A program made the position numbers and the translations under genes. Under the pieces are notes generated by a model, which was not told the DNA's origin, searched no databases, and worked only from the letters and a program-made list of their open reading frames with translations. Of a stretch of DNA of 64,000 nt, positions 1 through 9,491 are shown piece after piece. Location of the stretch: positions 62,001 to 126,000 of the forward strand of contig NZ_SJSC01000003.1 in assembly GCF_004352855.1 (NCBI RefSeq). The letters are read 5' to 3'. The stretch comes from Marinomonas sp. KMM3893 (lineage in GTDB: Bacteria > Pseudomonadota > Gammaproteobacteria > Pseudomonadales > Marinomonadaceae). The stretch's first letter is position 1. Each line of letters opens with the position of its first letter.

Positions 1-782
1 TCAGCCACGGTTTGTTTGGCCAATTGGCTAGCGGTTAGGACGGCATTAAAGGCGTCCACGGTTTCCACCGGCAAGCTTGGTTGAAGGTCGACACGAGCGA
101 TTCGAATGCCGAGACTAGCGTGTTCTTTTGCTAGTGCGGCCAACCCTTGGTTGATGCTTTGTACTAGGTCTGCGCGCAGTTTTTCCCGCTTAATCGCGGC
201 TTCGGTACTGGCGCCGACCAATTCAGGGCGGGCCACCAAAATAGTGTCTAAGTCACGCGACGCTGACACCAATACCGCGCTGCGTTCAACCAAGCGATCC
301 AAGGCAAAAGACACATGCTTTCCTTGCAGTACATAAGCGTAAGGGTCGGTGACCTTGTAATATAGATGAACGCCTAATTGCACGACACCGGCGTCGCCGG
401 TTAATAGGTAGCCCACGCCTGCGTTTGCGTCGCTGGCCATGCCAGAATTAAGCCCAGTGTAGTTAGCGACTTCAGGTCGAATTAAAGCTTGGACCGTACG
501 ATCAATAACGCGATCGGCGGCTGGCAGAATCACTACTTTTTCAAACGGTTGCGGCCACGCCAATAGCAGGCCTGAGTCTTGTACTCTATCAATGGCGCCA
601 AAACTCAATACCACGGCGCGACTGTCAGGACCGATTTCCCGAACATTGCTAACGAGCCAAGTAAATGCGGTTATAAAGGTCAGCAGATAGAGTGCCAAAA
701 AAGCCAATCGACCAGCCTGGAACCAGTGACCTTTTGGTTGATTTAGCGGTCTTTCCTGAGTGACGCTTTTGCCAGAGATCAT
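1..782 (-). CDS. SPFH/HflC-like membrane protein, partial (C-terminus outside window)
   Basis: The reading frame starts at an ATG at 782 that overlaps the stop of the preceding SPFH gene (ATGA) and runs off the left edge, so only about 260 N-terminal residues are visible. After a cytoplasmic leader there is one membrane helix (about residues 27-44, LAFLALYLLTFITAFTW). A band-7/SPFH domain follows, with the pattern DSRAVVLSFGAI near residue 52 and LDRLVERSAVLVSASRDLD further on. It is the last of three tandem minus-strand SPFH genes. Proteins of this family form large membrane rings that modulate FtsH-type proteases; that role is family knowledge. The three-gene arrangement is not the classic hflX-hflK-hflC operon, so it is a paralogous set. 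Confidence 0.75.
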   Translation of the reverse strand, partial: MISGKSVTQERPLNQPKGHWFQAGRLAFLALYLLTFITAFTWLVSNVREIGPDSRAVVLSFGAIDRVQDSGLLLAWPQPFEKVVILPAADRVIDRTVQALIRPEVANYTGLNSGMASDANAGVGYLLTGDAGVVQLGVHLYYKVTDPYAYVLQGKHVSFALDRLVERSAVLVSASRDLDTILVARPELVGASTEAAIKREKLRADLVQSINQGLAALAKEHASLGIRIARVDLQPSLPVETVDAFNAVLTASQLAKQTVA

Positions 783-1834
783 GGTTTTTTCGCCTCTTGG
801 CTGTTGGGCGTATTAGGCGAAAGAAAGGTGTTGGGCCCATCGATCAGTGCGCTAAATGGTGCCGCGTCGGTTCTAAGAACCAAATGCGTATTCTTATTGA
901 TAATGCCACTTAGGGTATCGAGGGAGCGCAACATATCGTAGAGCTGTGGTGCTTCGGCGTGGGCTTTACCATAAATGCTGGCGGCTTCGACTAAGGATTT
1001 TGCTTCAATGTTCGCGGCTTTGACTGTCGCATCGGCGGTAATAATACGCGCTTCTTTTTGTGCTTCTGAGGTGATTTGAGCGGCTTGTCGTTTGCCTTCT
1101 GCAGTGCGTTGTGTCGCTATGGTTTCCCGTTCAGCACGCATTCGATCTACGGTGGCCGACAGCGTGACCACGGGTAGGGTTAATCGCTCAATGCCAACTT
1201 GCACCACGCGAACACCGTAAGTGTCCAAAAGGGATTGGCTAATTTGTTCTCGAAGTTTGGCTTCAAAAAGAGGGATTTGTACTTTACTGGCGTCTGTGTT
1301 GACCAAACTGGACAAGTTATAGCCGCTGGCGGTGGCTTCTAAAGCGGAGCCCACAAAGGTTCGTAGTTGGCGAGCGGCTTCGTCTGGTTGGTTTTGAACG
1401 GCGCGCATAAAGCGCTGCACATCGTCTTTATCAGATTTAACCTGCCACACCACATAGGCTTGCACAATAATACGTAGACCGTCTTTTGTGCCTACGTCTT
1501 GCAAGCCGCTGGAAGTGGTTCGTAAGCGTAAATCAACCGGAGTAGACAGCTCGAAAGGCGCAGGCAAATGCCAAGCGAGCCCAGGTTCTAGTAAGACTCT
1601 GACAGGGTTGCCAAAGCGTGTAATAACTTCCGCTTCACCAGAGCGCACTTGAACCAAGCAAGCCGCCGCGATGGCGAACGCGACAAGCAGCAAGGCGAAA
1701 CTTATGCGACGCCATGCCCCTTTTGAGGCGCTTGGCGCAGTGGGGCTGTGATGGTGATGATGATCATCATCTGAATGAGGCGCGTGATCGGTTTCGTCAT
1801 GGGCATGATGAGTAGGGTTGTGTGACGTGCTCAT
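779..1834 (-). CDS. HflC/HflK-like SPFH protein with His-rich N-terminus
   Basis: A 351-residue protein. I start it at the ATG at 1834 because a strong AGGAG lies just upstream; an in-frame ATG at 1942 lies inside the preceding gene and lacks this. Residues about 4-28 are rich in His and Asp (HHHHH near residue 24). One membrane helix follows (about 38-57, FALLLVAFAIAAACLVQV), then an SPFH domain (EVITRFGNPVRVLLEPGLAW) and a coiled-coil with many Glu/Ala/Arg (RAERETIATQRTAEGKRQAA), typical of HflC/HflK. It is cotranscribed with the SPFH genes on both sides: 10 bp after the 654-residue gene, and overlapping the next by ATGA. The His-rich leader could bind metal, but this is only inference. Confidence 0.8.
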   Translation of the reverse strand: MSTSHNPTHHAHDETDHAPHSDDDHHHHHSPTAPSASKGAWRRISFALLLVAFAIAAACLVQVRSGEAEVITRFGNPVRVLLEPGLAWHLPAPFELSTPVDLRLRTTSSGLQDVGTKDGLRIIVQAYVVWQVKSDKDDVQRFMRAVQNQPDEAARQLRTFVGSALEATASGYNLSSLVNTDASKVQIPLFEAKLREQISQSLLDTYGVRVVQVGIERLTLPVVTLSATVDRMRAERETIATQRTAEGKRQAAQITSEAQKEARIITADATVKAANIEAKSLVEAASIYGKAHAEAPQLYDMLRSLDTLSGIINKNTHLVLRTDAAPFSALIDGPNTFLSPNTPNSQEAKKP

Positions 1835-1844
1835 GGGCGCTCTC

Positions 1845-3809
1845 CTAGTGAGTGGTGTTGGTGTTTGAAACTGGGTCGATAGGAGCGGTGAAGCGTCTAA
1901 AGTCCAGCGTTGGGGATTTATTCCCATGAATACGATGGTCAATGATCAAGCTATTGGCTTGGCTCATACCTTGGGTTAATTGCTGATAATACTGTTCGCG
2001 AAGGAAGGTTTGACCGGCAACCTTGGAGGCAGAATGATCCGCATCAAACAGAATCTTGTCGGCTTGCGCTTTACTCATCGTTTGATGAGCATTGGCTTGG
2101 GCTTGATCGTCTATCAAACTGGCTTGCTGGTGAGCCTTATTGAGGGCGGCAGCGGCTTTGCCTTTTTCTCGTGCGATCAAGGCTTGTACTTCAATTTGCG
2201 ACGATTGCACCTTGTGATAGGCGTTTGCGGCTTTGGCTGGCGGATGGATTGCCTCGATGGCGGTAGCCAGCAGCTCTACGCCGCTATGCAGTTGGTCTAA
2301 ATCGTGTTGTACCGCTTGGCCCACATCGTTTGATAGTGTGTTGCGTTGCTCGCTTAATAAATCGTCCAAGGTTCTACCTGCAAAGTCGTGTACCAAGATG
2401 CGGCTTGCTGTGCGACGGATCAAGGTGGGGAGGTCCGCACTCTTGTAGGTGGCATTGAGGGCGTCTTGGTCTGTTAATCCAATGCGATAGATAAAGCGCA
2501 CATCCATATCGACGATTTGAAAGTTTTGTTTACCGTCGTTGCTACTGGCAATAATTTGAGACTTCTCGCTGCGGTGGGTGGCGTCCCAAAGTCGGTTGGC
2601 GGTTTCAGGCGCTGGCCCTTCTGCCGGTGTTAATGGCGCTAGCTGGTTGTTGTCGCTGCTAGCGGTAAGTTCATGAACCACGCCGTTTTCAACGGGCACT
2701 AAACGCCCAAATGGCCATGGTAATGTGGTGTGCAACCCTGATTTTAATACGCTTACGGGTTTGCCGAATTTTTCATAGATGCCTCGGCCATTCATTGGAA
2801 TCTCATGCACGCCGGTTAATAGCCAAGCACAAAATACGATCAAGGCAAGTACCGGCAAGGAAGCGCGTTTGATGAATGAAAAGGCCCACACTTGTCGTAG
2901 GTCGACGCCAAAACGTTGGAACAAACCTTCTTGCATCAGTTGGATCGGCTTTGGTGGCCAGCGCAGCAGTTCAGCCATAAAACTGTTGGCAAAAAAAGTA
3001 GGTTCAAGGCTCTGTCTTTGTGGTGTAAAAGCAGAAAGTAACGCTCTGACGATCAGCTCTAGTGCGACTACCGTGGGTAATAAGCCGGATAACACCGCCA
3101 TACGTAATGGCCAAACACGATCCGCTGAAGCGTAACTTAGACACACAGCAGACAGGATTAAGGTGACGATGGCCACCCTGACTAACATGGCTAGGTGACT
3201 GGCCTCTGGCCATTTGTCTTGGTGGCTGGATAAATAACGTTCGAGCACCAGCAGGGCAAACGCCAATAATAGCGTTATCCCAGCAAACAAATAAGCCGAT
3301 TTTCCTAATGCCTGCGCAGGCAAAGACAGGTTCCAGCCGGTGGCGATTAATAGAAAAGCAAACAGCGTTAAGCCAATAATCCAGATCGCATTAACGCTTA
3401 TTGCTGACTGGATTGGCTTAATCCATTGCTGGGCAAACGAGTGAAAAAAAGTCTGCACGACATTGCTAGTATCCTGCTCTATGTCTTTTTCAATCGCTTC
3501 TGACTGAGCGTCGGAGGAGTGAGGCGCACCCTGTTGAGCCAGTGCCTGTTCTCGCCACAAAGAAATTCGCCATGCGGACTGAAAAGCCGCCACTAACACA
3601 AGCAGGATGGCAGCAATATTGAGCTGCAAGGGGACCCAAATAGAGAGCGGCGCAAAAATAGCAACAACGAGCCAGATAAAGAGCAGTAAGACCGTGAGTA
3701 GTGTGAAGCCAATGATGCCATATTGCAGTTGCCGCTTATAAGTGGACGCTAATTGGAAACGAGGTATCGCCTCTAAATCAATGTCTTGCGTTTCAATATC
3801 AACTCTCAT
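1845..3809 (-). CDS. Polytopic HflK-like SPFH protein (654 aa)
   Basis: The first gene of the three-gene SPFH operon. The N-terminal half carries several hydrophobic segments (about residues 32-54, 64-80, 140-160, 170-190, 210-228 and 235-258). A further helix at about 315-335 precedes an SPFH domain (GRGIYEKFGKPVSVLKSGLH near residue 344), and the C-terminal part is Ala/Gln-rich coiled-coil. Classical HflK is about 420 residues with one helix, so this is a long variant with an added polytopic module. Its neighbours suggest it assembles with the two shorter SPFH proteins. Role in protease control is inferred from the family only. Confidence 0.75.
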   Translation of the reverse strand: MRVDIETQDIDLEAIPRFQLASTYKRQLQYGIIGFTLLTVLLLFIWLVVAIFAPLSIWVPLQLNIAAILLVLVAAFQSAWRISLWREQALAQQGAPHSSDAQSEAIEKDIEQDTSNVVQTFFHSFAQQWIKPIQSAISVNAIWIIGLTLFAFLLIATGWNLSLPAQALGKSAYLFAGITLLLAFALLVLERYLSSHQDKWPEASHLAMLVRVAIVTLILSAVCLSYASADRVWPLRMAVLSGLLPTVVALELIVRALLSAFTPQRQSLEPTFFANSFMAELLRWPPKPIQLMQEGLFQRFGVDLRQVWAFSFIKRASLPVLALIVFCAWLLTGVHEIPMNGRGIYEKFGKPVSVLKSGLHTTLPWPFGRLVPVENGVVHELTASSDNNQLAPLTPAEGPAPETANRLWDATHRSEKSQIIASSNDGKQNFQIVDMDVRFIYRIGLTDQDALNATYKSADLPTLIRRTASRILVHDFAGRTLDDLLSEQRNTLSNDVGQAVQHDLDQLHSGVELLATAIEAIHPPAKAANAYHKVQSSQIEVQALIAREKGKAAAALNKAHQQASLIDDQAQANAHQTMSKAQADKILFDADHSASKVAGQTFLREQYYQQLTQGMSQANSLIIDHRIHGNKSPTLDFRRFTAPIDPVSNTNTTH

Positions 3810-4058
3810 TAATGCTCCAAATGAGTTTTGGCAGTACCGCTATTAAGGTGTATTTCTTATGGCAGAGCGGCTGCAATAAGAAATAGGAGGGATAAAAATC
3901 GATCAAGATTGTACTATAGCCTGCTTTTGTTAGGTTATGTAAACAGCTTTCAATGAGGCTCGAAATCGCGCAAAAACCTGTAAATACTTATTTTATCCTT
4001 TTGGTTTCCTCGATAACGAATGAAAATGATAGCCCGTTTTTTTAACGCGAAGGTGTTT

Positions 4059-4739
4059 ATGAATAAGGATCTCTTTTTAGGAAACAAAGCAACTCGGTCG
4101 AGCGGCGTTTTATTGATCGTACTCTTTTTCTGTTTTGTGCTCTTGGCCGCGTTGATTCATACGCCCGTGGTCGCGCAAATTGATAAAAGCCTGTTGCTTG
4201 CTTTGCGAGACAGCGCAGACGTTCGTCAAGGCTGGGGGCCTTTATGGGTCGGGGAATGGATGAGAGACATGACGGCGCTGGGCAGTAATTGGTTGCTGGG
4301 CTGCTTTAGTCTGATGTTAGCAGGTTACTTACGCTTAACTGGAAAAGGCTATTTGGCGGTGTATTTCCTTAGCGTGATTTTTCTTGGTATGGCGTTTTCA
4401 TTCTTGCTGAAATGGGGATTTTCTCGTCCGCGTCCAGAGCTGGTGCCCCATGCCACCAAGGTTTATACCAGCAGTTTTCCTTCTGGGCATGCGATGTCGT
4501 CGGCGCTGTTTTTTCTATCGAGTGCCTTGGTACTTGGCTGGCAGTGTGCTCAGCGCTTGGCGGCTCGTTGGTTATTGGTTATGGCGTTGGTGATCCCGCT
4601 CGGCGTGTCCTTGAGTCGAGTCTACTTGGGGGTGCATTGGCCTAGCGATGTTGTAGCCGGTCTCTGTGCTGGCTTCTTTTGGGCGCTGTTGTGTTTTTCG
4701 CTGGCTAGACCTTTTCTCGTACGAGCCGCTTCGACTTAG
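4059..4739 (+). CDS. PAP2-family membrane phosphatase
   Basis: About 226 residues with several membrane helices. The three PAP2 phosphatase motifs are present in order: KWGFSRPRPE, PSGHAMSSA and SRVYLGVHWPSDV, giving the conserved Arg, Ser-Gly-His and Arg...His residues of the acid phosphatase site. Family members dephosphorylate lipid phosphates such as undecaprenyl pyrophosphate or phosphatidylglycerophosphate at the inner membrane; the substrate cannot be told here. I prefer the ATG at 4059 because AAGG lies 6 bases upstream. An in-frame ATG at 4020 with no visible ribosome site would add 13 residues. It is transcribed away from the SPFH operon. Confidence 0.85.
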   Translation: MNKDLFLGNKATRSSGVLLIVLFFCFVLLAALIHTPVVAQIDKSLLLALRDSADVRQGWGPLWVGEWMRDMTALGSNWLLGCFSLMLAGYLRLTGKGYLAVYFLSVIFLGMAFSFLLKWGFSRPRPELVPHATKVYTSSFPSGHAMSSALFFLSSALVLGWQCAQRLAARWLLVMALVIPLGVSLSRVYLGVHWPSDVVAGLCAGFFWALLCFSLARPFLVRAAST

Positions 4740-4946
4740 CACGTTGGCCGAATAGGTGATGTTTGTCGATGTGCATATTTGCTGCGGTATTGGTCGTGAA
4801 GTTTTTACAAGCCAGTGTGTAGTAAGTTTCTCTTGTTGTTTTTTACTTGAACTGAATTTTTTATAAATCCTTAAATATCAATAATTTATAAGTTGGCACG
4901 ATGTTAGCTATGTAATAACTACATTCAAAAGTAATGGAGAAGAATC

Positions 4947-5249
4947 ATGGCTACAGCAAAAAGTACGACTCAATCCAAAGCGCATGACAAAGTAGATCAA
5001 GCCGCCGAAGCCGCTCATAACGGTGTGGATGGTGCGTCCGCAGCGGCGGCCAAAAGTGAAGAACGAATCGAAGAAGTGGCGCATCAAATCAGCGAGCAAG
5101 CGCATAAAATGGCCGACACTGCCAAACAACAATCGGAAAAAGTCACTAACGTCGTTGGCAATTACGCCAAAGAACATCCGGTAAAAACGGTTGGTATTGC
5201 CTTTCTTGCTGGCGCAGTGGCAGCAGGTCTGTTGTGCAAACGTAAGTAA
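4947..5249 (+). CDS. YqjD/ElaB-like DUF883 protein
   Basis: A 100-residue protein with a long, charged, Ala-rich amphipathic helix region followed by a single C-terminal membrane helix (VGIAFLAGAVAAGLLC) and a basic tail (KRK). This is the architecture of the ElaB/YqjD/YgaM family, inner-membrane-anchored proteins reported to associate with ribosomes in stationary phase. GGAGAAG precedes the ATG. The next two genes encode YqjE-like and YqjK-like proteins, matching the yqjD-yqjE-yqjK order of E. coli, which supports the call. Confidence 0.8.
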   Translation: MATAKSTTQSKAHDKVDQAAEAAHNGVDGASAAAAKSEERIEEVAHQISEQAHKMADTAKQQSEKVTNVVGNYAKEHPVKTVGIAFLAGAVAAGLLCKRK

Positions 5250-5296
5250 GGCGAGCGGTTGTTTTCCCTTGATCAGCAAGCAGAGGTGAGTGTCTG

Positions 5297-5674
5297 ATGA
5301 AAACATCACAAGAGCCTGATTTTGCCGATGTGGCTTTAACCCATAAGCAATGGTTAAAAAGCGTGCTTGGGTTAGGGGCGCTTGAGGCCAAAATTTGGGT
5401 GACATCCAGTGCTCAATTATTGGCGCTCATTGGTGGCATTGTTTTCTTATTGATTACCGCTTGGCTGTTGCTGATCGCCAGCGCCGCGGCATTGGCGTGG
5501 AGTTATGGCTTTTCGTTGGTTGGGATCTTGCTGGCGGCCACTGGCATGACCTTGTTGAGTGCCGCTGGATTATTGTATGTGGCGCGAATCACATTAAAAA
5601 ACATGGATTTCACGCGCACTCTGGATGCACTTATTCCAACGAATCAGCCGGCATCTGAAAGCGAGAAGTCTTAA
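5297..5674 (+). CDS. YqjE-like phage-holin-family membrane protein
   Basis: A 125-residue protein with two long hydrophobic segments (about residues 38-63 and 66-92) in a hairpin, polar N-terminus and C-terminus, and an N-terminal part LKSVLGLGALEAKIWV typical of the YqjE/holin-X superfamily. It lies 47 bp after the DUF883 gene and 15 bp before the next gene, so the three are probably one operon. The function is unknown; the 'holin' label reflects topology, not shown lytic activity. Confidence 0.7.
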   Translation: MKTSQEPDFADVALTHKQWLKSVLGLGALEAKIWVTSSAQLLALIGGIVFLLITAWLLLIASAAALAWSYGFSLVGILLAATGMTLLSAAGLLYVARITLKNMDFTRTLDALIPTNQPASESEKS

Positions 5675-5689
5675 CCACGAGGAGGCACT

Positions 5690-6052
5690 ATGTTTGGTCT
5701 AGGCAGAATGCGTCGACAGCGTGAGCAGTTGTTTTTAAAAACACAGGCACTAGAAACGAGGGCGGCGCAATCAAGAACCCGTTTTCGTCAATCTGTACTT
5801 GCTATGGCCACTCGCCCTGAAGGCTTGGCGGCGAGTTTTATTTTAGGCTTAACGACCCAGTGTTCCGTCGCCGATGGACAACGGAAAACCTTATTAAATA
5901 TGGCCAGCGCTGATTTTATTGGGTTATGCAAATCAGGTTTCTTTGCCTTTGTAGAACCCAAACCTGATCCTGAGCAAGACAAGGCCACTCAAGGGCGTTC
6001 TACTCAAGCCCATGCTGATCTGTCATCAGATGGAAATAGTATGGGTCTATGA
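5690..6052 (+). CDS. YqjK-position hypothetical protein
   Basis: A 120-residue protein with a strongly basic N-terminus (RMRRQREQLFLKTQALETRAAQSRTRFRQ) that reads as a coiled-coil. A short stretch of moderate hydrophobicity follows (about residues 43-58), then an acidic, polar C-terminus. It sits third in the yqjD-yqjE-like operon, where E. coli has yqjK, and the N-terminal Arg/Gln-rich pattern is compatible with YqjK. The C-terminal half is not recognised. GGAGG precedes the ATG. Confidence 0.55.
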   Translation: MFGLGRMRRQREQLFLKTQALETRAAQSRTRFRQSVLAMATRPEGLAASFILGLTTQCSVADGQRKTLLNMASADFIGLCKSGFFAFVEPKPDPEQDKATQGRSTQAHADLSSDGNSMGL

Positions 6053-6134
6053 TGACGTTAGTAAAAGGTAATTTTATCAAAAATACGAATGTTGATAAAA
6101 TTTAGCTATTGAAAACACACATAGGAAAAGCACG

Positions 6135-6257
6135 ATGAGTTACTTGATGAATAAATTCAGCAACAGTCCTTTGGTTAAGCGCCTTGTTGTTAGCGCGGCA
6201 GAAAGCGATGAGTATGAATGGAAAGGCTGGGATGCATGGGTTGATGTACAAAAATGA
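6135..6257 (+). CDS. Small hypothetical protein (40 aa)
   Basis: A 40-codon frame starts at an ATG 5 bases after AGGAAAAG and ends in TGA. The peptide is basic at the start, then has a Trp/Asp-rich end (EWKGWDAWVDVQK). I do not recognise a family. Support is a good ribosome site and normal codon use downstream of the yqjD-like operon; it could still be chance. Confidence 0.4.
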   Translation: MSYLMNKFSNSPLVKRLVVSAAESDEYEWKGWDAWVDVQK

Positions 6258-6565
6258 CAGTGGGTGTCGCCACGCATCCTAACCTGATAAACACAATAAA
6301 ATAGAGCCATAGGTAACTAAGCGAGTCCTGTTTATTTATCTTGTGCTCTATTTTTGTTTTTGCTGGCGCTCTATTTTTGTTTTTGAGTCCAGGGGGAACC
6401 GTCATTGTTTGGGGAACCACTGACTTTATCTGCAAATAATCCATCTAAACCTCGACTTTAGCGCTATAAATCTCTATATTCGCCGCCTTTGTGCTTATCT
6501 TTTGTACGGCTTTTGGGCTGGCACCAATAAGTGAATTCTTCTCCTTCTTTCTCAGGGTATTCTTT
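6258..6565. other. Intergenic region upstream of ybiT
   Basis: About 300 bp without a convincing gene. It contains a 17-bp direct repeat, GCTCTATTTTTGTTTTT, twice near 6342-6385. AT-rich promoter-like sequence precedes ybiT, but no clear -10/-35 pair can be assigned. Confidence 0.4.
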
Positions 6566-8176
6566 TTGATTTCCACGGCTAATATCACCATGCAATTTGG
6601 CGCAACGCCATTGTTTGAAAACATTTCTGCAAAATTCGGCAACGGCAACCGCTATGGTTTGATCGGCGCGAATGGTTGCGGTAAATCCACTTTTATGAAA
6701 ATTTTAAGTGGTGCGCTGACCCCAACGTCAGGCAACGTTTCTATTACACCGGGTGAAAAAGTCGGTACTTTGAGTCAGGATCAATTTGCGTTTGAAGAAT
6801 ATTCAGTCGTTGATGCCGTGATCATGGGAGATACCGCGCTGTGGAAAGTAAAACAAGAACGTGATGCTATCTACGCAAAATTAGAAATGAGCGAAGAAGA
6901 TGGCATGCGTGCCGGTGAGCTTGAAGCAGAGTTTGCTGAAATGGATGGCTACAGTGCCGAAAGCCGTGCAGGCGACATTCTTTTGGAAGCCGGTATTGAA
7001 GAATCTTACCACTTTGGTTTGATGAGTCAGGTTGCCCCAGGTTGGAAATTGCGAGTGTTATTGGCGCAAGCCTTGTTCGCTAACCCTGATATTTTGTTAT
7101 TAGATGAACCAACCAACAACTTGGACATTCATACCATCAACTGGTTGGCTGGTGTCTTGAATCAGCGCAAATGCACCATGATTATTATTTCCCATGACCG
7201 TCACTTTTTGAACTCTGTGTGTACGCACATGGCAGACATCGACTTTGGTGAATTGCGTATTTACCCAGGTAACTATGAGTACTTCATGGAAGCTTCGTCT
7301 TTGATTCGTGAGCAATTACTGACAGAGAATGCCAAGAAAAGTGCCGAAATGGATGACCTTCAGGCCTTCGTTAACCGCTTTTCTGCGAATGCTTCAAAAG
7401 CGAAACAGGCAAGTTCACGGGCTAAGAAACTCGATAAAATTGAATTGTCTGAAGTAAAACAGTCTAGTCGTATGACACCGTCTATTACGCTTAAGCAAGA
7501 TAAAAAATTGCATCGCCAAGCGCTAATATTGGAAGATCTAGGTCACGGTTTCGAAGACGATATGTTGTTTACTGGCGGTAATATCATCCTAGACGCGGGC
7601 TCTAAGTTGGCGATTATTGGTGAAAACGGCGCCGGAAAAACCACCTTCTTACGTTGTTTGATGCGTGAATTAGAAGCGAAAAAAGGCGAAATTAAATGGG
7701 CTGAAAATGCCGTCATCGGCTATTGCCCACAAGACAGCACGGAAGACTTTAATTGCGATTTGACCTTGTTTGATTGGATGTCTAAATGGCGTACAGCAAA
7801 ACACGATGACTTGAAAGTCCGTGCCATGTTAGGCCGTTTGTTGTTCACCGCAGATGACTTTAATAAAAAAGTAAAAGTCTGTTCTGGTGGTGAGAAAAAC
7901 CGTCTCTTGTTTGGTAAGTTGATGATGATGGACCTGAACGTATTGGTCATGGACGAGCCTACGAACCACATGGACATGGAAGCAATTGAAGCGTTGAACA
8001 ACGCTTTGATGGATTTTGACGGCACCCTGATTTTCGTCAGCCATGACCGTGCGTTTGTGTCTTCATTAGCGAATCGCGTTATTGAAATTAAAGGCCAAGA
8101 AGTCATTGATTTCCAAGGCACGTACGACGAATACCTGGCTAGTCAGCAAGAGCTTAAACGTGTTGTAAATGGCTAA
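6566..8176 (+). CDS. ybiT: ABC-F ATPase YbiT
   Basis: About 536 residues with two ABC ATPase domains and no membrane segments, as in ABC-F translation factors. The first Walker A is GANGCGKST (about residues 34-42), with [11 protein letters not shown] as Walker B. The second half has GENGAGKTT, the signature CSGGEKNR and [10 protein letters not shown]. The sequence follows E. coli YbiT closely along its length (530 residues there). I start it at TTG 6566: the peptide from there ([11 protein letters not shown]) aligns with the YbiT N-terminus and AGGG lies 9 bases upstream. The in-frame ATG at 6590 would cut conserved residues. Family members act on the ribosome E site; the exact role of YbiT is not settled. 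Confidence 0.92.
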   Translation: MISTANITMQFGATPLFENISAKFGNGNRYGLIGANGCGKSTFMKILSGALTPTSGNVSITPGEKVGTLSQDQFAFEEYSVVDAVIMGDTALWKVKQERDAIYAKLEMSEEDGMRAGELEAEFAEMDGYSAESRAGDILLEAGIEESYHFGLMSQVAPGWKLRVLLAQALFANPDILLLDEPTNNLDIHTINWLAGVLNQRKCTMIIISHDRHFLNSVCTHMADIDFGELRIYPGNYEYFMEASSLIREQLLTENAKKSAEMDDLQAFVNRFSANASKAKQASSRAKKLDKIELSEVKQSSRMTPSITLKQDKKLHRQALILEDLGHGFEDDMLFTGGNIILDAGSKLAIIGENGAGKTTFLRCLMRELEAKKGEIKWAENAVIGYCPQDSTEDFNCDLTLFDWMSKWRTAKHDDLKVRAMLGRLLFTADDFNKKVKVCSGGEKNRLLFGKLMMMDLNVLVMDEPTNHMDMEAIEALNNALMDFDGTLIFVSHDRAFVSSLANRVIEIKGQEVIDFQGTYDEYLASQQELKRVVNG

Positions 8177-8222
8177 ACGGCTTTTTATCGGTGCGTTTTA
8201 CGCCTAGTTGTCTTGTCTAGCA

Positions 8223-8262
8223 TGCCTTTGCACTTACTCAGTGCAAAGGCATTTTTGTTTTT
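8223..8262 (+). terminator. Rho-independent terminator after ybiT
   Basis: A perfect 12-bp stem (TGCCTTTGCACT / AGTGCAAAGGCA) with a 5-base loop is followed by TTTTTGTTTTT. It lies 47 bp after the ybiT stop. Confidence 0.9.
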
Positions 8263-8322
8263 AACTCCCGCTAAAAACAAGGTAGCATCACCGCTTATGG
8301 TCATTTTCAAATAGAGGCTCTG

Positions 8323-8712
8323 ATGCTTGATGCGGCGATAAAACACTATTTATTGTCTAAGCCTGAAGCGGTGGAAGAGTATCCCTTTGGGCCAGACGCC
8401 ATGGTGGTTAAAGTGCAGCAGAAGATGTTTGCTCTGTGCATGGTGCGCCAAGGACAAAGCGCGATTAATTTAAAATGCGACCCTGAAGAAGCGCGCCAAC
8501 TAAGGGATATTTTTAGTGCTGTCAGTGCGGGCTACCATATGAATAAACGTCATTGGAATACCGTGCTGTTAGATGGCTCTTTACCGATGGGAGAAATTGA
8601 ACGTATGATTGATAACTCATACAGTTTGGTTGTCAAAGGCCTTCGGAAAGCGGATCGTGAAGGGCTAGAAGTTCGTCATGGTTGTCAGCTTATTTATGCA
8701 CTTAACAAATAA
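8323..8712 (+). CDS. MmcQ/YjbR family protein
   Basis: A 129-residue protein matching the MmcQ/YjbR family: EYPFGPDAMVVKVQQKMFAL near the start, INLKCDPEEARQLRD in the middle, and HMNKRHWNTVLLDG before the C-terminal helices. The fold resembles a DNA-binding CyaY-like domain, and the biological role is not known. Length is usual for the family. It follows the ybiT terminator and precedes the GFA gene by 30 bp. Confidence 0.85.
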   Translation: MLDAAIKHYLLSKPEAVEEYPFGPDAMVVKVQQKMFALCMVRQGQSAINLKCDPEEARQLRDIFSAVSAGYHMNKRHWNTVLLDGSLPMGEIERMIDNSYSLVVKGLRKADREGLEVRHGCQLIYALNK

Positions 8713-8742
8713 AATAATCGATTAAGACTAGGAGGAGACGCG

Positions 8743-9150
8743 ATGAGCACGGTATTGAAAGGTAGTTGTTTGTGTCATGGTATTCAGTACGAAGTTCGTA
8801 GTGAACTGGGGGCTATTATGCAATGCCATTGTCAAAAATGTCGTAAAGCGAATGGCACTGCGTTTGCCACCAATGCGGCGATTCCAACTGAGGCCTTTGT
8901 GTTTCTAGAAGGCGAGTCCTTGGTAGGGGAATACGAATCTACGCCAGGCGTGTTTCGGACTTTTTGTACTCGATGTGCGTCACCACTTTATAGTCGTCGT
9001 CCTAGTCAGCCTGAGTTATTACGATTGCGCATTGGCACATTAGATACTCAGATAGAAAGGCGTCCTGCGATGCATATTTTTGCGGCATCGAAAGCCGAAT
9101 GGGATACGATTGCCGACGATGTTCCACAATACGATGAGCGCCCAGCATAG
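8743..9150 (+). CDS. GFA family zinc-binding protein
   Basis: A 135-residue protein with the cysteine pattern of the glutathione-dependent formaldehyde-activating (GFA) family: GSCLCHGIQYEV at the start, CHCQKCRKANGTAF near residue 28 and FCTRCASPLYSRR near residue 69. These cysteines bind two zinc ions in the family. AGGAG precedes the ATG. Most members are not true formaldehyde enzymes, so the substrate is open. Confidence 0.88.
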   Translation: MSTVLKGSCLCHGIQYEVRSELGAIMQCHCQKCRKANGTAFATNAAIPTEAFVFLEGESLVGEYESTPGVFRTFCTRCASPLYSRRPSQPELLRLRIGTLDTQIERRPAMHIFAASKAEWDTIADDVPQYDERPA

Positions 9151-9491
9151 TCTGGTGAGCGCTGGCCTTGGCTGCGTTGAGTTAATGGTGTTGAGTGAGT
9201 TTTAGCTCAATACGCGCGGCTTATGGGTGAGTTATTTAGGCGTGCTGATGAAGTGCGTGCGCCTAAAACTGGAAAAAGCCTTCTTTTCATCTATGCTTAA
9301 GATTCCTCCGTAGATGTGTTTGAAGAGAGCTTTGGGGCTGTAGTAGGCGTGAGAATTTTACCACGCTTGCCTCTTTTTTAAGGACACGCAGCCTTTCCAT
9401 TGTTTCTGATTTCCCACACATTCTTGTTAATACAGGTTATCACTGATAGCCCATGACGAGTGTTATTTTATTCCCTTTCTAAGGACCCATT
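9151..9491. other. Intergenic region, no gene seen
   Basis: About 340 bp between the GFA gene and a Nudix gene. Neither strand has a convincing reading frame. A weak inverted repeat (GGCGTG...CACGC) near 9347-9370 is followed by CTCTTTTTT and could act as a terminator or attenuator, but the stem is short. Confidence 0.35.
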
